From assembly GCF_034702125.1 (NCBI RefSeq), contig NC_085862.1:12091738-12155737 (forward strand): DNA of 64,000 nt, written 5' to 3'. Positions 42,897-54,765 of the stretch are shown piece after piece. Each line of letters opens with the position of its first letter. Positions within the stretch are counted from its first letter, which is position 1. The DNA comes from Engraulis encrasicolus (lineage: Eukaryota; Chordata; Actinopteri; Clupeiformes; Engraulidae). A program made the translations under genes and the position numbers. The notes under the pieces were generated by a model that saw nothing but the letters and a program-made list of their open reading frames with translations, was not told where the DNA came from and ran no database searches.

Positions 42897-43514
42897 AGTT
42901 ATGCATGTGTCATAAGCATTATGCCCATGTCATAAACATTGGTCGTCGTCGTCTTTGCCATAACCGGTATGTCACTTAAGGCCAACAGTCATAAAATGTT
43001 TCTGACATGGCCATGATGTTTATGACTTATCTAAGACTGCACCATGACACTATTATGACACTGTACTGACATGCTTATGACACTGGTGTCAAGTAAAGTG
43101 TTACCGAAAGGTGAGTGAGTGACTAATTTTATTCAGCATGGTTATCCATGGCTGAGCTTGAAAAGTGAACAGTGTGTAGCTCATCCTCATTTGTTTGAGG
43201 CAACCCCACCCACACTCAGTGTCACCTTACTAATCTGCTTGTCGTTTTCAATACACATGCACAGTCACACACACACACACACACGTATACACACGTACAC
43301 ACACATACACACACACGTATTCTTGCTCTTCCTGCTCTGCTGGCTATTTCTTGAAATATGTGCATCAGTAAGTTCTTGCTCTGACGTGGCGCATTCATGT
43401 TCACACAGTGGGCGCGTTCGGGACCAAATTTTGTCTATCAACGACTGCTGAGTACCTACGTATATCAACAAGGACTTGCCGTCATGGGGTGGGAGGTGCC
43501 AACACGGCGTATTT

Positions 43515-43603
43515 ATTTATTTTATTTTATTATTGTTTATGGGGCTTTTATGCCTTTATTTGACAGGACAGTCGAATATGGTGACAGGAAGTGAATGGGA
43601 CAG
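43515..43603 (-). mobile_element. tRNA-derived SINE, 3' half (split by transposon)
   Basis: GGGGCTTTTATGCCTTTATT..GACAGGAAGTGAATGGGACAG continues after the 6-kb transposon at 49658 with GACAGAGAGACAGGGGAGG and a minus-strand B box GGTTCGAGTCC (about 49690-49735). GACAG is the duplicated target. Confidence 0.8.
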
Positions 43604-43675
43604 TACGGAAGACGAGAGCGGCCCATCTTGTAGTACTCTTTTAATTCACCTTGTTATCCCGAGATAATTAATTCG

Positions 43676-43790
43676 AGACCTCGAGAAAACACAGCAATTA
43701 TTCCGTGATCTCGAGAAAACACAACAATTATTCCGTGATCTCGAGAAAACACAACAATTATTCCGTGATCTCGGGAAAACGAATCATTTT
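43676..43790. repeat. 30-bp subterminal tandem repeats of the DDE transposon
   Basis: Three to four units of CTCGAGAAAACACAACAATT followed by ATTCCGTGAT lie just inside the left end. One degenerate unit (ATTATTGTTTTATCGAGATCT) is at the right end near 49560. These may be transposase-binding sites (inference). Confidence 0.8.
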
Positions 43791-43793
43791 TTT

Positions 43794-45888
43794 ATGATCA
43801 GTAAACAGCTGACAAATGGGTCATTCATAGGCACCACGGGAAGAGCTTTTGATGACTTCGGGGCTCTCATAGTTGCAACGCTTGTCTTTACAATGTCTGG
43901 AATAATGGATAACCTAATAAGGCAATATTTTGATCAGGGGATGACACAGGCAGAGATTGCATTAAGTCCTTTAATAAGGAATAATTTCAAAATTAGTCCG
44001 CGGCACCTCCGCAGAAGACTGGCCCGGCTTCGTCTGTAGGCCTACCGGCGGAGATATAGCGATCCAGCTGAGGTCGTACAGTTCATCTCGAGTCTTATGA
44101 ACGGACCAGGACGGCTTCATGGCTACCGTATGATGCGCGCAAGGTGCCTTTTAGCTGGATTCCGTGTCAGTCGGGATGTCGTTACGGAGATCCAGACCAC
44201 CTTTGATCCCGTGGCCGTGCATCGTCGGAAAGGCAGGAGACTGTACATACAGTGTTCCGGGGCCTAATTACGTATGGCACATGGATTCATACGACAAGCT
44301 CACCCCCTTTGGCATTGGGGTGAACGGGTGCATCGATGGATTTTCGAGGTATATAATTTGGATGGAAGCAAACTCTACCAACAGCAACCCGTGCGTAATC
44401 GCAGCCTATTTTATGCAAACTGTCTCTAAACTCGGAGGCTGCCCCAAAATCCTGAGATCAGATCATGGAACAGAAAATGTCCATGCCAACAGACTACAGA
44501 CTTTTTTCAGGGAAGATGACACTGGAGATGCCCCTGGGCCCCCTTTTGTTATACAAGGAAGGAGCACGGCAAACCAGAGAATCGAATGTTGGTGGGGGAT
44601 GTACAGGAGACAGAACGTGGACTACTGGCGAGACGTCTTCAGAGAGTTCCAAGCTACGGGTGATTTCAGCGGTGATTTCGTCGACAAGGGTCTTGTGCAA
44701 TTCTGTTTCCTGAAGATTATACAGGTAAGGAATCAATACGCAATATGCTATTTATTTTGAGAGTAAAACGGTTGAAATAAAGTGTTGGATGTGTGCGTAA
44801 TATTGTGCGTAACGGTTTGGCCATTGTGCGCAACTAGCCCAATTTGCTAGCCTGATTATCATCGACATTCAAATCTCTTGAGGGTGTTGCGTCACTAGGA
44901 GGGCACAGTCTGGCTACCAATTTGCAACCCTTGCAAGGTGTTTGGGTGAGCCGTTTTGCTTGAGAAAAAAAAAACGTTATTATTGTTTCACATTGACATT
45001 CACTGACTTTGGTTCATTTTCTCAGGGGAACATATAATCTGAAAGCAAAACGAGAGACCCCCCTTGCTAACCCCATTACATATTTCTATTACACCGGAGG
45101 TGTTGCTGGGTCATTTTGACCAGTATCATTTGGGGGGGTTATAGAGAAATATTGTCTAAACTCTCTGATATAATAGTGATCCCATGTTGAGTAGACAAGG
45201 CAGGGGGTGAATTATGTGGGAAAATGAGCGCCAATATTTTTTGTGTTGTGCATCAATGTTGGCTCAGTCTGAGAGCCTGGACAGTGACTCACTTTCTTCA
45301 CCATTTCCTTATCTTTCGCTCTCTGAATCTCTCACTCAAAATATATATTTACAAAGAAATTCACAAGCATGATGAAGGGAACATGGTGAATACGAGCTAT
45401 GCCCCCCCTAACATTATTTTCCATAGGCCCGGGTCAAAATGTCCAACACCTTCAACAAAAACACAAACACCTTACAAGGGTTAAAGCCGTTAATTATAGT
45501 TGTAATCAATGCTTCTCACTAATTGCCTGTCTTACAGGACGAGCTGGACACAGTGGTGCAAATGTGGGACAACCATCGCATTCATCCGGGAAGGAATGGA
45601 CGTGATGTCTACCATGGCAAGCCAGTGATGATGTACAACGTACCTGAGCTGTATCATGCACAGAATTATCTGCATCCAGTTGAACTGGACAAAATAAGCA
45701 CAATCCTAGGTGAAGACATTTGCCAGTGGAAAACAGATATTTCATGTGACATTGACCTACATGACTTGTGCTTGATGGTGATGGAGGAACACAACTTGAC
45801 TCACCGCCCTGGAGCTGAAGGAGCCATTAAACTCTACAAAGACCTGAGGCCATTGATAAGGGCACTCCTGGAAGAAGCGGATGACTGA
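43794..45888 (+). pseudogene. DDE integrase-like transposase gene (one stop, one frameshift, one intron)
   Basis: The N-terminal part (43794-44036) has a helix-turn-helix-like stretch (IRQYFDQGMTQAEIA) and PRHLRRRLARL. It ends at TAG 44037, but the same frame continues with RRRYSDPAEVVQFI and LHGYRMMRARC. A +1 frame change near 44240 is needed to enter the catalytic frame, open to 44724: VWHMDSYDKL, GCIDGFSRYIIWMEAN, ILRSDHGTEN and TANQRIECWW. These give D, D and E with 40 residues between the last two. A GTAAGG donor after 44724 and a CTTACAG acceptor before 45538 join in phase 0 to the C-terminal exon 45538-45888 (DELDTVVQMWDNHRIHP...). Similar 'integrase core domain' proteins are scattered in fish and invertebrate genomes. 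This copy is recently disabled. Confidence 0.8.
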
Positions 45889-46670
45889 TCAAACATATTA
45901 CTGTTATCATCTGGGTTCATTGTTCCTAATGCTAGACTCTTGCCTTAATCACTACACTGCCTTACTTGCTCTATGTCAGGGCTGAAATGTCAATGTCAGG
46001 GCTGAAAATGTATCATTGTACATATTATTGTATACCGTATATTAAATGTAGTACTACTGGAGCACAGGACTGGAGAAGAAGTACAACAAGCACTATATAA
46101 AAATAAGTTTTGCAGCGAAAATGTCTGGAAATTCAAAATGGCAGACATGGAGCATACGGTATCCATCTTTTCAAGAATGAAAAGTGCTCTTTCCCAATCA
46201 TAATGAATAAGGCTGACAATGTGAGATTGTGATAAGCAGGCTTGTTCGTGAAAAAGGTCATTTGTGAATGGGCAGCATGAATTCTGGAAATGAACTGGAA
46301 ATGTTACACAGTGCGTCTTTAAATATTAAAGAAAAACTCTACTACTGAAAGGAAAAGTTAAGAAGTAATAAAACAGCCCTGGTGCACAATTGCCATCAAG
46401 GCAAATGGATCTCAAACAGTTAACCACTGCCTCCAGGTTAATTTACTCAGATTTGTCTTTTAATTGTCCTTATCAAGTAGTTATTTCATCATATGAAAGT
46501 GGAAATGGGTGTAAACACTACTCCAAAAGTTCAGACACTGTATTGTAGTAGCCTACTACTTCCACCTCGTTACTCTGACATCTCTAGTGCCTCATGCTTG
46601 CATACTTCAGTGGTTATTCTCAGTACTAAAGTGGCATATACTGGCAAATGTTGATATTCTAGAGTCTATG
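45889..46670. other. Non-coding part of the DDE transposon
   Basis: Sequence after the transposase stop, with no credible ORF. I see no further gene. Confidence 0.6.
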
Positions 46671-46975
46671 GGTGCGTTCCAATATGTGACCTTGTGTCCT
46701 CCACTTGTGCTTGTGGCCTCGTACCAGGAAGTAATACATTGTAATGACATCAAAAACAACAGCATTATATTTCAATATCTCGCAAAACTCAATTGTAAAG
46801 TCATTTTCTCATTTTCAAACAGGATGGTAAATGAAGATTAGTCCCCCAAAAATTGTTTTGGCTAGGCTGACAGCGGGGAAAACGTAATCGTTTTCTCCAC
46901 AGAGGCGGGGCATCATCAAAACGTAAGGCCACAAGCCCAAGTGGAGGACGCAAGGTCGCATATTGGAAAGCACCT
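46671..46975. mobile_element. hAT-like MITE inside the DDE transposon
   Basis: Ends GGGTGCGTTCCAATATG and its inverse are followed by similar inverted text (GACCTTG.GTCCTCCACTTG). No clean 8-bp duplication was seen, because a Gypsy LTR begins four bases beyond its right end. Confidence 0.75.
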
Positions 46976-47790
46976 CTGTGTCACCAGGCAAAAATGCCTA
47001 CTTGGAATTTACCCTAGCAACCTTGAGGAGTTGGGACACACCACCAATAAGACACACGGGACTACAGAATTAAAGGGTTGAATTTTTTTATTTAAAATGA
47101 GACCACACAATGAGAACACAGCAATCCATGTAAGTAGGGTGAATAACTACCGGTATACACAGCACACTGTAGGTCAATCAACTTGGGCGAGCTGGTTGGA
47201 AAGGGCAGGAGAGAACAGCACTAGTCCACAGGTCAGGGGGTGGATGGGAGCCCGATGAGGTCCCCGTCTTTGGGGGAGGGGAAAGCAGCAATAGTCCGAT
47301 CTGTTAGGTCCCGTCCGGTACCAGCGGGCTGTGCAGCTACATCAAATGTGACCTGAGAGGAGGCATACAGAACACAACACTGTAATCAGGTTAGGCACAA
47401 GTGTCATTACAAACTTACGCGTGATGACAAACCCACGCCAGGAGAGGGACAAAGCCTGGGCAGCAGCAGAGTAGGGCAGGTACAACGGGCCAGGGCAGGT
47501 TGCCGTTCCTAGTTCCAGCATGCATACAGGTAGGGCTCAGGGGTAGTGAAAGAATGTGCATTGATGGAGCAACAGAGACAAGCACAGCACTGTTGCAGCA
47601 GTTCAGGTGGTTAAAGGGTTAACAGCATGCATAGGGGCAGGGATTGGCACTTGGGGGATAGCAACAATTGCACTGGAAGAGATCGGGGCAGCAACAGCAA
47701 CATGGATCAGGTCGGCTCCAGTCACTGTCCAAGTAGGGGTGGGGTCTCCAGGTCAGCTACCCGCATGTATAAACATGGCACACTTAAGGT

Positions 47791-48105
47791 CAGGGGTGGG
47801 TAACCTATGTGTTGAGGACCGTTTGCAGCTCTTGAAGCGTTTTATCCGGCCCCCGATATAATTTTAATGTTGTGCATCCTTCACATGAAATATGACATTG
47901 TAAAACTGCATTGGCAATACAATCATGTTATATTAAGGGGGCCTAGAGAAGGTGTGGTCTCTTTTAAAGTTTGCTGCCTTCAATATAGACATGAAGTGCA
48001 GGGGAATATGCTGGTTTGTGTTCATAGTACAGCCCTCTGAGAACTTCTACGGCCCTTGGAGGAATTTGAAGTGGCCCCTCGAATGAAAAAGGTTCCCCAC
48101 CCCTG
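47791..48105. mobile_element. hAT-type MITE in the solo LTR
   Basis: Ends CAGGGGTGGGTAACC and GGTTCCCCACCCCTG. The flanks CTTAAGGT and CTTTAGCT are a 6/8 match, an aged 8-bp duplication. Confidence 0.85.
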
Positions 48106-48764
48106 CTTTAGCTCAAGCAGCACAGCTGATAGGCTAAGGTGGGGAGAGGGAGCATAATAACACTACAGACTCACACGTGGAGACAGACCAACGTTGGGGA
48201 GATGTGGTGGCATTCCGGCAGGAGTGGGCAGGGTACAGTAGGTCGGAGCCGCCTGGTTTCCTGTGGGCTGGGGCTAGAGAAAAAGAGATGGGGAGGTTAG
48301 CAAGGTAGTTACGCAAGAGGGGTAAGCACAGCACGGTTGCAGTAGTTCAGGTGACTAGGTTAGTAGCCCATGCAAAGGGAGGGGCCCGGGGGATAGCAGC
48401 AGCTCTTGCAATAAGGGGACAGCAATGGTAAGCACAGCACAATTTACAGCCATGTTGGGGAACTATAGCAACAGTCATACAGGCAAGGGTCGGGAATAGT
48501 AACAGTAGCACATGCAGTGGGCAAGCGCTTCAGAATTAGCAGCTCAGGTGGCTAGGGGAGTAGCAGCATTAATGCAAGCAGGGGTTGGGGGAAGCGATTG
48601 GGTGTGTGTGCGTGTATTGTATTGTAGCCTACATGTCTATATCAGTATGACAGAGTTTGAAAATTGCACATGTGTGAGTGTGTATTGTCTGTGTACTGCA
48701 CATGCTGTGAATGAATGTGTCAGAGAAAGAATAAGCTTAGTAAATTCATGTATGAGTAGGTTAG

Positions 48765-48768
<4 letters not shown>

Positions 48769-48861
<93 letters not shown>
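48769..48861. repeat. (GT)n microsatellite
   Basis: About 46 GT units. It is followed by a retroposon-like tail GACAATAAAGTACAGTTGAC near 48930. Confidence 0.95.
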
Positions 48862-48863
<2 letters not shown>

Positions 48864-49880
48864 TGCACATTGGAGACTGGTCAAACGCAATTTCAAACTG
48901 GTTCTGTGCCAACACTGTTACATAGATTTTTGACAATAAAGTACAGTTGACTTGACTTGATAGCAGCACACACAGAAAGGAGTTAACAGGGCGAGCACAG
49001 CAGTGGCCATGGGCCAGCAACATTATTATAATGCTGGCAGGTATCGGGGGTAGCGACAGCAACACAACGATGGGTTACCAGGGGCAAGCGAAGGCAAGGA
49101 GGCAATTGCAAGCACAATGGTAAGCCTACGGTGGAGGTGTAGCCTAGCGAGCAAGGGCCAACAGAGCATTAGGCAGGCAGTGGCAAGGGGGGTATATCGC
49201 ACAAAGTAGCACTTACCTTGCCCAAAGGGCAGAAGGGGGGCTCCGTCCACCGTTTCCCGTCCGTGATGGGGTCCTCCACAGCGATTTCACAGTTTACAAC
49301 TCCTCCAGTTCTTCACTGTTCCCTCTCGGCTATGTTCCTCTCCGGATAGCTGATGCTTTTAAAATGCACTCCTGCCTACCGCTAGAGTGGTTAATTACTA
49401 AAGTGGCTCTCATGGCTTTGCTTTACATTGATTAACAAACTGAATTGGCATGCCAGCGTTTACCAATGAGCTGTTGTTTACCTGCACCTCAGGTGTCGCT
49501 GTGACTATTGTTCCCCTCGGAAACAACGCAAGTGAATGCAGTTCCGCCTGTGACACGACATTATTGTTTTATCGAGATCTCCAATTAATTATACCGTTAT
49601 CTCGGGATAACGAAGTGAATTAAAAAAGATGATACGAGGCCGCTCTCGGCTTCCGTAGACAGAGAGACAGGGGAGGATCGGGAAATGACCCCGGACGGAC
49701 TCGAACCGGAGTCCCCGTGGGTGGGCCCCAGCACGCCGTAGTTAAAGTTGAGCACAAATTTGAACAAGCCGAAGAGCTCGTACCAGTTTGATCTGGTACA
49801 GTGGGGGTTGGGACTCCATGTGGAGTCGCCTGGAATTCAAAGGAGGATTTGAAGTCGGGTGTGGGACAAGGCATCTACAC

Positions 49881-50254
49881 CAGTGTTTCTCAAAGTGGGG
49901 CGTAAGCGGGGGGTGCGGAGGCATCGCAGGGGGGGCCTGTCACATCTGATTTTGGTCACCACCCCCCCCAAGGAAATGATTTCCTGTCTCGCCATTAAGT
50001 CAATAAGTTTAAAGCCCTCACATTATATTATTAATTGTCATGAATTTGAATAGCATAGGAAAGGAACACACATCTGCATTTCACTGCAGTCCCTCTTTGT
50101 TTAATCTCACCAGTCACCTCTCCTTTGATTCTGCGCAGCGATCATAAAATCAGTCTGCGTGAGTGTGTGTGTGTGTGTGTGGGGGGGGGGGGGGGCTCGG
50201 AAGCATTCAGACCCTCTGAAGAGGGGAATGATGGAAAAAGTTTGAGAACCACTG
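49881..50254. mobile_element. hAT-type MITE
   Basis: Ends CAGTGTTTCTCAAAG and TTTGAGAACCACTG, with a perfect 8-bp duplication ATCTACAC (49873-49880 and 50255-50262). It contains a short (GT)n/(G)n run near 50165. Confidence 0.93.
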
Positions 50255-50429
50255 ATCTACACAGACGTCAGTGAACTTTTGGCCAGCCAGTTCAAGGGTG
50301 CGTCACTGCGGAGGTGGTATGCCACATTGCCGACCCTTGCAATGAGAATCAACTGAAATACGTAAGCAACTTCTGGAGTTGCACAGCCTGTCTGCAATTG
50401 TTTTGATCCTGTGAAAGTGATAGTGTGAC

Positions 50430-51178
50430 AGGAAACGAGTGGGAGAGAGAGACGGGGGAGGATTGGGAAATGACCTCGGACCGCAATCAAACCTGAGTCC
50501 TCGGTGCAAAAGTGCTGTGCCTCAGCCCTTAGAGTTACGGACGAGGCCAGTGGAAGGCACCATGTGTCTCCGTCAACGCAAGACTGAATTTGGTTGAACA
50601 CCATTTCTACCCATCCAGGACAGAACGCACCAAGTGCTTCACAACACGCCACCAGAGAACACATAATAATAATAATCCGAGAAATATGGCACCAGTTTAT
50701 TGAGTCTTTGAAGGGATACCCCACCCGCAGGTTAAATTGGGTCACTCCATGCCATCCCTATAGCTGAATAATTAAAGTGAGCAGAGGCGCTTTCCAGGCA
50801 ATACAACCATTGTCTCAATCTAGACTAGCAACATGCAATTTAGAAATTACTACTTTAGATCATAGCAACTATGCTAAACCAAACCAAGCTAAGACTTCTG
50901 CTCTCTTCTCCACGACTGCGGGGAGTGACTTCACCTGAGACTGTAATGTTACGTGTAGCGGCCATATGCTTTGGGTTATGTGTGTTTTTGTAATGGCTTT
51001 TATTTTGATGTTCACCGTGGTGCGTCGTGTGACTAGGTTGGCAAATAGATTTGTATTTAGGCACCTGGGCCAGAGGTAGTCTAACAAGAGTACCTCTGCC
51101 TGGGCACCAGTGGACTGGCAGGGGGAGGGGCAAGGAATGGGAGGGCACATTTTTTGTTGAACACTCACTCAATACACA
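50430..51178. other. SINE fragment and unassigned sequence before gap
   Basis: A further tRNA-SINE copy (GGAAACGAGTGGGAGAGAGA, minus-strand B box GTTTGATTGC) spans about 50430-50530. From there to the gap I see no gene. Open frames that run into N are not credible. Confidence 0.55.
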
Positions 51179-51278
51179 NNNNNNNNNNNNNNNNNNNNNN
51201 NNNNNNNNNNNNNNNNNNNNNNNNNNNNNNNNNNNNNNNNNNNNNNNNNNNNNNNNNNNNNNNNNNNNNNNNNNNNNN
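51179..51278. other. Assembly gap (100 N)
   Basis: A 100-N placeholder exactly at the inner edge of the right duplication arm. Confidence 0.99.
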
Positions 51279-51683
51279 TAAATAACAGCCGTGTTGGTAC
51301 CTCCCACCCCATGACGGCAAGTCCTTGTTGATATACGTAGGTACTCAGCAGTCGTTGATTGACAAAATTTGGTCCCGAACGCGCCCACTGTGTGAACATG
51401 AATGCACCACGTCAGAGCAAGAACTTACTGTTGCTCAAGAAATAGCCAGCAGAGCAGGAAGAGCAAGAATATGTGTGTGTGTATGTGTGTGTACGTGTGT
51501 ATACGTGTGTGTGTGTGTGTGTGACTGTGCATGTGTATTGAAAACGACAAGCAGATTAGTAAGGTGACACTGAGTGTGGGTGGGGTTGCCTCAAACAAAT
51601 GAGGATGAACTACACACAGTTCACTTTTCAAGTTCAGCCATGGATAACCATGCTGAATAAAATTAGTCACTCACTCACCTTTC

Positions 51684-51949
51684 GGTAACACTTCACTTGA
51701 CGCCAGTGTCATAAGCATGTCATTACAGTGACATAATTTCATGGTGCAGTCTTAGATAAGTCATAAACATTATGGCCATGTCATAAACATTTTATGACTG
51801 TTGGCCTTAAGTGACATACCGGTTATGGCAAAGACAACAATATTTATGACATGAACATAATGCTTATGACAGATGCATAACTGTGCCATGACACTATTAT
51901 GACACTGTAATGACATGCTTATGACACTGGCGTCAAGTAAAGTGTTACC
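51684..51949. mobile_element. GGTAACACTT MITE (right arm, uninterrupted)
   Basis: 266 bp with inverted ends and the 8-bp duplication CACCTTTC (51676-51683 and 51950-51957). It shows the pre-insertion site of the 1672-bp TIR element. Confidence 0.92.
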
Positions 51950-52559
51950 CACCTTTCCTGTAACTTGAGGTGTTACTCTTCACTTGCATGACCAACTCCC
52001 AAACCATTGTGCGACAGTTGCCCATATATAGTGCCCATGTCAGGGGACAAAGGGGTCAGCTGTCCCGGACCCCCAGGGAGATGGGTCGGGGGTTCCAGAA
52101 ATAGGTCCTCATTACATTGTATGCATTCAGAAAAGGGGCCCTTTTTAGATGGTTTTGTCCAGGGCCCAGTGAAAGCTGTCATCGGCCCTGGTTGCGCCAC
52201 ACTGCTACCACTAAAACATGTGCACTGCAATACAGTAAAACAGCAGTACACACACTACACATGGACTACATCTACTGTATACAAGCCTAAACAATCATAG
52301 ATGGAGTGAAAACTTCAAATGTCAGAAGGGCTAATCCATTATTGTGTCAGGCTTTAAGGGATACGTGAACGTGGATGTGTGTGTATGGACAAGGATTTGA
52401 AGGACTTGTTCTGTATGAGCAGATGTGTGTGTATGGACAAGGATTTGAAGGACTTGTTCTGGACTAGAGCTATTGTGAGCAAGTGTGCCTTCCGCATGGC
52501 CTTGGCCGTTTGAGCCAAGGCTGAAGCTGGGGCTGAGGCACTGCACTTTTTAAAAAAAG

Positions 52560-53020
52560 ATTTTTGTGTTTTTTTTTACTTTATTTTATCACAGTACAGT
52601 GAAAATGGTGACAGGAAGTGAGTGGGGAGAGAGACGGGGAAAGACCGGCAAAGGACCCGGACCAGGAATTGTACCCAGGTCGGCCCCATAGTGGACGAGA
52701 GCCCTACTGTTAGGCCACGGCAGGGCTGAGGCAGTGGTGAAGTCTACTTTTTATGGTGGGAATACTGTATATTTGAGCATTTTTTGAAGTGGGTATACCG
52801 TATTTGTGCTATTCAAAACAATGGATCAATCTATTTTGGGTATACTGAAATCCCTGAAATTTAGAAGTGGGTATACTCCGTATACCCGCGTTCTACGTAG
52901 ACTACACCACTGGGCTGAGTCACTGCACTTTTATGCAGAGTACCAAGCGGGTTTGATTCCTGCCCGAGATCATTTCCCAATCCTCCCCTGTCTCTCTCTC
53001 CCACTTGTTTCCTATAATGA
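52560..53020 (+). mobile_element. Two tRNA-derived SINE segments (right arm)
   Basis: Inverted counterparts of 40049-40490. They carry GGAAGTGAGTGGGGAGAGAG and GGTTTGATTCCTGCCCGAG, separated by the GTATACCC inverted repeat. Confidence 0.65.
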
Positions 53021-53214
53021 AATATGATAATTAACTTCATGGCATTCGAATAGCAGAAAAATAATGCAGTTTAAGGCATTACCATCTCGGTGTGCAGTCT
53101 TTTTCTGCTATCCGAATACCGTGTCATTATTTGGACAGACCATTAACAACCGGGACAGTCAGGTCAAACCAGGACAGGTGGCAACACTAGTAGTGAGAAC
53201 ACTGTACATAATGA

Positions 53215-53347
53215 GAGAAGAGGAAGAGGAGGAGGAAGAAGAGGAGGAGAAGGAGTAGGAGGAGGAGGAGGAAGAGGAGGATGATGAAGAAGAGGAGGAG
53301 GAGGAGGAAGAGAAGGAGGACGAGGAATAGGACGAGGAGGAGGGGGA
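53215..53347. repeat. (GGA)n microsatellite (right arm)
   Basis: Inverted partner of the (TCC)n tract at 39700-39842. Confidence 0.93.
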
Positions 53348-53681
53348 ACACTCTAGGATACATAATAGGCGTGGAGGAAAGGGAAACATCATTACATTAC
53401 ATTACATTGCATTTGGCAGACGCTTTATAACCAAAGCGACTTTCTAAAGAGGACATAATCAAGCCAACATCACAAGCAAATACAAAGTGCACAGGAGTTA
53501 TACAGAACAACAAGTGCAGTTGCAAAGAGGGGTTAGTTTTTTTTAAAGTTTTTGTTTTGTTTTTTAAGAGTAAATAACAAGTACACACACACACAAACAC
53601 ACATACACAAACTAAACTAAACTAAACACCATGTCAGGAGTCTGCCCTGGGGCAAGGCCAGCTCAAGCATTAGTCTAGTAG

Positions 53682-54208
53682 TGTAAATATGGAGATTATT
53701 GAATGACTCAGATTACACTGTTGATGCTATCTCAAGGAGAGTTTGGGCCTGTTTGTGCTAACTCTCCCCCCACTGAAGATGTGGCACCCCCGAAGTGCCA
53801 CTGGCCCTAGCAAGACAAAGGACACTTTTGGGGTGGGGGGTTGCCGTATATAAGCTCACCTCAGAAATTCCTCTGGGAGTCTCTTTCCATCTCTAAAGGG
53901 GCTCCAACCTCTGTCTTTCTCTCCCTCTCTCCCTCTCTCTTTCTCTCTCTCTGTCTATCTATCATGGGTAAACTGTATTTGATTTCACTGTATCCTATGT
54001 AACCTACAGTAGCCCTGAGTTAAATGTAATGTTACCTTGCAGTTGATAATTAAATTGTCATTCATTCATTTGCATCTCCTCATCTGTAATATGCCATTTG
54101 CCTTTCCTGTGTCTTAAGTTAAGTTAACACTGCTTCTGTTTCAAATGCCCACTCCTTTCCGTCGTTGGTTAGGAATAAAGTGGAGGGAAAAGTTATTATA
54201 CTTTTACA
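53682..54208. mobile_element. Solo LTR, right arm only
   Basis: 527 bp, TGTAAATATGG...CTTTTACA, with a 4-bp duplication GTAG (53678-53681 and 54209-54212). The left arm near 39260 has the unoccupied site, a strong independent proof of the boundaries. If read on the plus strand it has a TATA box (GTATATAAG, about 53848) and AATAAA (about 54174). The family was not identified. Confidence 0.88.
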
Positions 54209-54599
54209 GTAGCTCCTCTCGAAAGAGGAAGGTCTTTAGTTGTTTCTTGAAGGCTGCAAGAGATGGGCTTAGTCCTGCTGCGTGGCCTGGACCAGTCGTT
54301 GTGTAGAATATTGTGTCAGCACAGGTCTGATATTCCGTACGTTGGAAACGACACATGGGCCCGTGGGTGTGAGGGGGTAAAGGTCTATTCACCAAGTGTA
54401 AAAAGTAAATCCAGATCCACTGGCAATGTCAACAGCTAGCCAATTAGTAATCTGTGTGTGCGGGTGTGTCTGAGTAATGATATTGACTGTGTGCTATATT
54501 TGAGTTGTTGGCTAAAAGCCAGGCTACACATCGTAACTGTAAATGTTTAAACTACGACTCCAGGAAGCAAAAGTTTCCCAGCACAGCATAGCCAGAAAC

Positions 54600-54765
54600 T
54601 TACAAGTGTTTTACAGGGTATTGGTTACAGACCCTGGAGCAATGTGGGGTTAGGTGCCTTGCTCAAGGGCACATAAGCAATGGTGGGAAGAAGGGATTGG
54701 TAAGGGAGGGGGGATTGAACCTGCAACGCTCTACAGTCCACATACACCACGGCTGCCCCCAGGCT
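54600..54765 (-). mobile_element. tRNA-derived SINE (right arm)
   Basis: Inverted partner of 38072-38240, with minus-strand B box GCAGGTTCAATCC. Confidence 0.85.

Larger units (their letters stand above)
41154..43105. mobile_element. GGTAACACTT MITE (left arm), carrying nested insertions
   Basis: Inverted ends GGTAACACTTTACTTGACGC with an 8-bp duplication GAAAGGTG (41146-41153 and 43106-43113). Without the insert at 41225 it is about 280 bp. The right-arm copy 51684-51949 is uninterrupted. Confidence 0.9.
46979..49555 (-). mobile_element. Solo Gypsy LTR related to the inner Gypsy element
   Basis: Both ends match the 1.75-kb LTR family: TGTCACCAGGC..., CCTAGCAACCTTGAGGAGTT, CACCACCAATAAGACACA at one end and GGCGGAACTGCAT..TTTCC..GGGGAACA at the other, reverse orientation. 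It is expanded to 2.58 kb by an hAT-type MITE (47791-48105) and a GT-bearing insertion (about 48590-48960). The flanking bases (TCTG and CGAC) do not match, so no target duplication is evident. Confidence 0.82.
43604..49657 (+). mobile_element. 6-kb DNA transposon with DDE integrase-like transposase
   Basis: The ends TACGGAAG.CGAGAGCGGCC are inverted, with similarity continuing about 85 bp (including TTTTAATTCAC and GTTATCCCGAGATAA). The flanks carry GACAG (43599-43603 and 49658-49662), a 5-bp target duplication inside a SINE. The plus strand encodes a transposase with an rve-like DDE core and one intron (43794-45888). The rest is non-coding and contains an hAT-like MITE (46671-46975) and a solo Gypsy LTR (46979-49555). 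Without these it would be about 3.2 kb. The class is not one of the familiar fish superfamilies; an IS3EU- or Ginger-like affinity is only a guess. Confidence 0.85.

Noticed and set aside
43676..43790. Regular 30-bp repeats resembling a CRISPR array
   Set aside because: Units are directly adjacent without unique spacers, sit just inside a transposon end, and the genome is eukaryotic.
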